From Agromyces protaetiae (lineage in GTDB: Bacteria > Actinomycetota > Actinomycetes > Actinomycetales > Microbacteriaceae): a stretch of DNA of 64,000 nucleotides. The stretch lies in assembly GCF_030866785.1 (NCBI RefSeq), contig NZ_CP133018.1, forward strand, positions 372,001-436,000. Direction: 5' to 3'. Shown in pieces: positions 59,881-64,000 of this stretch. The position numbers were made by a program, and so were the translations under genes. Each line of letters starts with the position of its first letter. Within the stretch, counting starts at the first letter, position 1. Under the pieces are notes generated by a model that did no database searches, was not told the DNA's origin, and saw only the letters and a list, made by a program, of their open reading frames with translations.

Positions 59881-61320
59881 TCACACCCGACGGAAGTCGA
59901 TGCCGAGCAGCGAGGCCGCGGCGCGGTAGTCGGCGGAGCGGTGACCGATCGAGAGCGACCAGTGGTGGCCGACGCCCGTCGCCGACCACTCGTCGACCCA
60001 CTCGCCCGGGTCGCGACCGAAGTCGACACGACTCGTCGTGTTGCCGATCTCGAGCAACGGACCGGGCACGACCGTGCCCTCGGAGGCGATGAACGAGAGC
60101 GAGCCGTCGCGGTCCTGCCCGAGCCCGAGCAGCGTGACGGGGCCGGGCTGCACGTCGAACTCGACGGAGACGCCCCATCCGCGTTTGCCGTGGTAGACGC
60201 CGAGTCCGCGCAGCAGCGGGTCACGGCCCGACACTGCGAGGTGCGCGGGGCCGTCGTGACCCATCTCGACGACGCCGTCCTCGAAGTTGAGGGCCTGGAT
60301 CTCGCAGAACGAGCCGCCCGCACCGACGACCTGCGTCGCGAGCTGGGCGACGGTCGTGCGCAGCTCGTACTCGCCGGTCGCGGGGATGCCGCGCGCGGTC
60401 AGCAGCGAGGCGCCGAGGATCATGCCCGCGCCGAGGCGCTCGTGCTGCTCGCCGTCGAGTCCGCGGTGGTAGTACGCGAGCGAGTCGAGGTCGAAGTCGT
60501 CGATGAGCCGGTCGAGTCCGACGGACACCTTCGCACCCCAGGCGAAGTCCTCGTCGACCACGGTGTCGTCGAGCGTGAACAGCTCGCGCGCGAGCGCCAT
60601 GCGATCGGCGACCTGCGCGTCGGTGACCTCGTCGACGCGCACGCGGAGGTCGTCGAACTCGAGCACCTCGACGTGCGACCCGAACGTGGTCGGCAGCAGG
60701 GTCAGGTCGGTCGAGACATCCAGCATGCCGGGGTAGAGGTGACCCATGAGGCCGTGCCGGGCGTGGCGCAGAGCTGCACGTACGTGCGCGGCGCGGATCC
60801 ACTGGCCGATGCGCTCCCACGCCGACTCCTGACGGAGCCAGCCCGACACCGAGCGGAACGGGATGCCCGCGCGGCGGAAGACGTTGCCCACCTCGGGCAC
60901 CGGGCATTGGCCGCAGTACGCCAGCCACGCGCCGGTGTCGAAGGAGGCGTGGTCCATCTTCTCGGTCGGCTGCAGGTCGATCACGAGCACGGGGGTGTTC
61001 GCGCGCTGCGCGATCGGCAGCACCATCGAGCTCGTGAGGTAGGTCGTGAGGAAGAGCACGATGAGGTCGCAGTCCTCGCGGCGGAGCTGTTCGGCTGCGG
61101 CGGCGCCCTCCTGCGCGTCGGAGATGAAGCCGACATCGGTCACGTCGGCGTCCATCTGCTGGAAGCGCTCGGAGACGTAGCGCGCGGACTCCTGGAGCTG
61201 GGGCAGCAGGTCGGGGAACTGCGGCCAGTAGGTGCCGAGGCCGCCCGCGACGAGTCCGATGCGCGGCTTGCGGCGCGCCTTCGGTGGCAGGAGGTGGTCG
61301 ATCGAGGTTGCCTGCGACAT
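59881..61320 (-). CDS. L-arabinose/L-fucose isomerase-family protein
   Basis: 479 aa. N-terminal Rossmann-like domain (RIGLVAGGLGTYWPQFP; DCDLIVLFLTTYLTSSMVLP; CGQCPVPEVGNVFRRAGI) and a C-terminal metal site with Glu in GEYELRT, Glu in EIQALNFEDG, His in EMGHDGPAHL and His in SLSIGH, like AraA/FucI. Substrate is not clear; divergence from AraA suggests another aldose. ATG follows GAAGGACC. Co-transcribed with the second mutarotase; LacI operator overlaps its TATAAT. Confidence 0.88.
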   Translation of the reverse strand: MSQATSIDHLLPPKARRKPRIGLVAGGLGTYWPQFPDLLPQLQESARYVSERFQQMDADVTDVGFISDAQEGAAAAEQLRREDCDLIVLFLTTYLTSSMVLPIAQRANTPVLVIDLQPTEKMDHASFDTGAWLAYCGQCPVPEVGNVFRRAGIPFRSVSGWLRQESAWERIGQWIRAAHVRAALRHARHGLMGHLYPGMLDVSTDLTLLPTTFGSHVEVLEFDDLRVRVDEVTDAQVADRMALARELFTLDDTVVDEDFAWGAKVSVGLDRLIDDFDLDSLAYYHRGLDGEQHERLGAGMILGASLLTARGIPATGEYELRTTVAQLATQVVGAGGSFCEIQALNFEDGVVEMGHDGPAHLAVSGRDPLLRGLGVYHGKRGWGVSVEFDVQPGPVTLLGLGQDRDGSLSFIASEGTVVPGPLLEIGNTTSRVDFGRDPGEWVDEWSATGVGHHWSLSIGHRSADYRAAASLLGIDFRRV

Positions 61321-61382
61321 AGGAGGTCCTTCGGGGTGTGTCGGGTTGGAACGCAGCGGAACATCGCCGGGTCAGTGCGGAA

Positions 61383-61396
61383 TTGAATCGATTATA
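61383..61396 (-). promoter_or_regulatory. Perfect -10 box overlapped by LacI-type operator
   Basis: On the minus strand TATAATCGATTCAA: the -10 TATAAT (61396-61391) runs into the AATCGATT operator core (61386-61393). No clear -35. Drives the isomerase-mutarotase pair. Confidence 0.75.
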
Positions 61397-61496
61397 TTCC
61401 GGGTTCCACTCTCCTCCCGATCGGGGGCGCTGTCAACCGCGTGTGCGGGCCCGCCAATGGCGGCTCGCGGTCCTGAATAGTGATTGACTGAGTGCC

Positions 61497-62513
61497 GTGT
61501 CTGCGCGCCGTGATCTCGGGCTCGCCGCTGTCGCGAAGCGGGCGGGCGTGTCGACGGCGACCGTGTCGAACGCGCTGAACCGCCCAGAGATCGTCCGCGC
61601 CGAGACCCGCGAGCGCATCCAGAAGGCGATCGACGAGCTCGACTTCGTGCCGAACCGCGCGGCGGCCACGCTGCGGCAGGGGCACAACCGGCTGCTCGGC
61701 CTCGTCATCCCCGACATCACGAACCCGTTCTACGCGGCGATCGTCGACGCGGTCGTCGATGCGGCCGATCGCGAGCGGTACGCGGTCGCGCTCTGCGCGA
61801 GCCACGACGATCCCGCGCGCGAGCGACGCCACCTCTCGGTGCTCGCCGAGCAGCGCGCTGCCGGCGCCATCGTGGTGCCGCTCACCGCCGACTCGTCGCG
61901 GCTCGCCCACCTCCGGCTGATCGGATCGCGGCTCATCATCGTCGACCGCGTCGCCGACACCGCCGAGAACTGCTCGGTCGCGGTCGACGACGTGTACGGC
62001 GGGCGCCTGGCCGTCGAGCATCTGCTGACCTGTGTCGGCGAGGGCATCACGCTCGTCAACGGGCCGACGTCGATCCCGCAGTGCGCGAGCCGCCGCGAGG
62101 GCGCGCTCGCCGCGCTCACCGAGCACGACGGCCCCCAGGCGCGGTTGACCGAGTACGAGGTCGCCGAGATGACGATCGACGCGGGTTTCGAGGTCGGCGT
62201 GCGGGTCGCCGCCGACGGCGCGCCGCGGCGGATCTTCTGCACGAACGACCAGCTCGCGACCGGGGTCATGCGCGGGTTGGCATCGGCCGGCGTGCGGGTT
62301 CCCGACGAGGCATCCGTCGTCGGCTACGGCGACCTCTCGCTCGCGAGCCCCGAACACGACGTGCTCACCTCGGTGAACCAGCCCAAGCAGGCGCTCGGTG
62401 CCGAAGCGGTGCAGCTGCTCCTCGAGGAGCTCACCGAGGGCGATCGGCACGAGCACGAGGCGCGGATGCTCCGGCCGGAGCTCGTCCTCAGATCCTCGAC
62501 GCGCTCGCGGTAG
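61497..62513 (+). CDS. LacI family regulator of the rhamnoside locus
   Basis: 338 aa. LacI helix-turn-helix GLAAVAKRAGVSTATVSNAL (8-27), hinge NRAAATLRQGHNRLLGLVIPD, then a sugar-binding domain (TNPFYAAIVDAV; GSRLIIVDR; SVDDVYGGRLAVEHLL; FCTNDQLATGVMRGL). GTG start at 61497. Divergent from the isomerase gene. AATCGATT-type operators at 58834, 61383 and 62798 are good candidates for its binding sites. Confidence 0.92.
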   Translation: MSARRDLGLAAVAKRAGVSTATVSNALNRPEIVRAETRERIQKAIDELDFVPNRAAATLRQGHNRLLGLVIPDITNPFYAAIVDAVVDAADRERYAVALCASHDDPARERRHLSVLAEQRAAGAIVVPLTADSSRLAHLRLIGSRLIIVDRVADTAENCSVAVDDVYGGRLAVEHLLTCVGEGITLVNGPTSIPQCASRREGALAALTEHDGPQARLTEYEVAEMTIDAGFEVGVRVAADGAPRRIFCTNDQLATGVMRGLASAGVRVPDEASVVGYGDLSLASPEHDVLTSVNQPKQALGAEAVQLLLEELTEGDRHEHEARMLRPELVLRSSTRSR

Positions 62514-62565
62514 CGCCGAAGGCGATCGTCCGGCGCCGTGCCCACGCGCGAGCGCCGCCGGCGAA

Positions 62566-62648
62566 TCCTTGCTCAGGACGTTCAGGATGCCTCGCCGGCG
62601 TGTCGCGCGCTACGCACCGCGTGTCGTACCGCGATTCCTGAGCTGGGA
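62566..62648. repeat. 83-bp inverted-end element, isolated copy
   Basis: Starts TCCTTGCTCAGGA and ends TTCCTGAGCTGGGA, exactly 83 bp like the element inside the 58973 array, although its middle differs. It follows the LacI gene by 52 bp. Confidence 0.85.
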
Positions 62649-62769
62649 ACGGTGACGGCGGCGTCCTGCCTGGCGGGACAGCCTGATGCGCGCCCGCCGA
62701 CGGCGAGCCTGGCGCGCGCCCGTGGATGGCGCGGCTGGTGCGCGCCCGCCGACGTAGAGCGCCGGCCTC

Positions 62770-62830
62770 TTGACGCGAAGCGGCGAGCTGCTTTACGTTT
62801 TAATCGATTCAACTGAATCGATTGAATTCA
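62770..62830 (+). promoter_or_regulatory. Promoter and double LacI-type operator of the rhamnosidase gene
   Basis: TTGACG (62770-62775), 18 bases, TACGTT (62794-62799). Two AATCGATT cores follow at 62802-62809 and 62816-62823 (TTTAATCGATTCAA and TGAATCGATTGA), 14 bp apart, covering the transcription start. Confidence 0.8.
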
Positions 62831-62865
62831 CCCTGTCCGGTCAACGACGATTGGAAGCCGTCACC

Positions 62866-64000
62866 GTGCCATTCCATCAACGCCGTACGCGGCGTGTGAG
62901 AACGCTCCGTCTCGCCACCGTCACCGCCGCCATAGGCGCTCTCGTCGGCGGACTCCTCCTCCCGTCTGCGGCCACCGCGGCCCCCAATGCGGCGGCGATC
63001 CTCGCCGAGGATCCGCAGCTCGTCGTCCCCGGGTTCGACGTCGACGCCTTCGCCGCACCCGACGACGCGCGCCCCGCCGTGCTCTGGTTCTGGGATCGAG
63101 TGCAGAGCCGTGAGCAGGTCGAGGCCAAGCTCGACTCCATCCAGGCCGCCGGGTTCACCGAGACCGTCATCTTCCGATGGGCGTCGAACCTCCCCGAGGC
63201 GTATTTCAGCGAGGCCTGGTTCGACCGCGTCGAGCACCTGCTGAGCGCCGCACGCGATCGCGGACTGACCGTGTGGCTCAGCAATGACGCCCAGTTCCCG
63301 AGCGGATCGGCCGGTGGATTCATCATCAACGGCGGTCAGGTCGGCGACACGACCTACGAGCCGCGACCCGAACTCGGGGTGAAGACCCTCAAATACGACG
63401 GCGCCGCACTCCGGACCGGCGGCGGCCCGATCGAGCTGCACCCGCTGTTCGGCACCTCGCTCCGGCTCGAAGACGGGCGTATGGTCGCCGACTCGTCGAC
63501 CGCGCCCGGAATCACCCTGCTCCGTGACAGCGCGGACTGGACCGACTACACGGTCGTCGCCGACTTCGCGATCCGTCAGGCCACTGCCGGGTTCATGGTG
63601 CGTTCGAGCGATGACCGCAACGGATACCTCGTCGATGTGCGCACCGACGGCGGCGTCGACATCTGGCGCCAGACCAACGGCAACTTCACGCGGATCCATC
63701 CCAACACCCCGCGCCCAGGGTTCGACCCGACCGGCGACCACCGGATCGAGATCCAGGTCGCCGGCAACGAGATTCGCGTGACCCTCGACGACATCGCCCT
63801 GCCGGTCGTCACCGACTCGGCGCATCCGGCCGGCGGCGTCGGCATGCGCGTCGACGGGCCCCAGGTGTGGGAGCTCGACGACCTGGCCGTCACCGCAACC
63901 GACGGCGCCGAGCTGTTCGCCTCGGCGTTCGACGACGACGCGGCGCTCGCCGCGTGGGACACCGAAGCCCGCTACCTCGAGAACGTCGTCGCGGTCACCG
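62866..64000 (+). CDS. Secreted GH106-like alpha-L-rhamnosidase (C-terminus beyond window)
   Basis: 378 codons visible, no stop. GTG at 62866, eight bases after GGAAG; an in-frame TTG at 62851 is possible. Signal peptide: basic start (QRRTRRVRTLRL), hydrophobic 17-33, cleavage near ATAAP. The mature start has the GH106-type opening (PAVLWFWDRVQSREQVEAKLDSIQAAGF; FPSGSAGGF) of large rhamnosidases, followed by an inserted beta-sandwich (about 195-350) like DUF1080/concanavalin folds. It would release rhamnose from plant or bacterial glycans for the importers and enzymes upstream. Family assignment is by pattern, not search. Confidence 0.75.
   Translation, partial: MPFHQRRTRRVRTLRLATVTAAIGALVGGLLLPSAATAAPNAAAILAEDPQLVVPGFDVDAFAAPDDARPAVLWFWDRVQSREQVEAKLDSIQAAGFTETVIFRWASNLPEAYFSEAWFDRVEHLLSAARDRGLTVWLSNDAQFPSGSAGGFIINGGQVGDTTYEPRPELGVKTLKYDGAALRTGGGPIELHPLFGTSLRLEDGRMVADSSTAPGITLLRDSADWTDYTVVADFAIRQATAGFMVRSSDDRNGYLVDVRTDGGVDIWRQTNGNFTRIHPNTPRPGFDPTGDHRIEIQVAGNEIRVTLDDIALPVVTDSAHPAGGVGMRVDGPQVWELDDLAVTATDGAELFASAFDDDAALAAWDTEARYLENVVAVT

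Noticed and set aside
1..64000. tRNA, rRNA or riboswitch genes
   Set aside because: I looked for conserved T-arm-like and 16S/23S core words and for long conserved leaders and found none convincing; a covariance-model scan would be needed to exclude small RNAs.

Overview
The window is a 64 kb stretch of a very GC-rich actinobacterial chromosome. Frequent GTG and TTG starts, leaderless-looking promoters, F420-type luciferase-like oxidoreductases, an Xre/RES toxin-antitoxin pair and gene families typical of soil actinobacteria fit the family Microbacteriaceae (an Agromyces-like organism is my best guess from gene content; no rRNA is present to prove it). I saw no tRNA, rRNA, CRISPR array, phage or transposase gene.

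Layout. 1-8.7 kb: a truncated LysR regulator divergent from putA (proline to glutamate), an ion permease, a RimB-like retropepsin divergent from RimK, then GntR and Lrp regulators. 8.7-12.7 kb: TetR regulator with a perfect operator, a YtcJ-type amidohydrolase and a PuuP-like permease. 12.7-14.2 kb: an MbcA/RES-type toxin-antitoxin operon enclosed by two identical 43-bp terminator copies. 14.2-15.2 kb: two paralogous small secreted two-cysteine proteins. 15.3-24 kb: a LacI regulator divergent from an operon of a class A beta-lactamase-like hydrolase, an alpha/beta hydrolase and a complete Dpp-type peptide importer. 24-30 kb: an LLM oxidoreductase, then an NMT1/SsuABC-type importer with a hydantoinase/dihydroorotase-like enzyme and a divergent LysR. 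30-44 kb: housekeeping and accessory genes, including a DUF4097 lipoprotein, polyprenol-phosphate mannose synthase-like GT2, an lldR-lldD operon with twin operators and a histone-like tail on LldD, a NYN protein, an RHS toxin-like protein without a visible immunity gene, a class C beta-lactamase-like hydrolase and a TetR/PNPOx-like pair.

44.9-64 kb is a large L-rhamnose/rhamnoside catabolic locus: RhaB kinase, RhaEW aldolase-dehydrogenase, two DeoR regulators, a ribose-type ABC importer with a hydroxyacid dehydrogenase and a second FGGY kinase, rhamnose isomerase RhaI, two RhaM-like mutarotases, an arabinose/fucose isomerase-like protein, a LacI regulator and the start of a secreted GH106-like alpha-rhamnosidase. 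Matching AATCGATT-centred operators lie at three promoters here and define a probable LacI regulon; a second, DeoR-controlled set covers rhaEW-rhaB and the importer. The presence of two mutarotases, two isomerases and two sugar kinases suggests that a second sugar is degraded in parallel with rhamnose.

Beyond genes, the window is unusually rich in structured intergenic DNA: long near-perfect hairpins next to G-rich tandem tracts, an 83-bp element with inverted ends found four times in the rhamnose locus (three of them in a 153-bp tandem array), and a decamer GAGGCATCCG (either strand) seen 16 times, mostly within genes.
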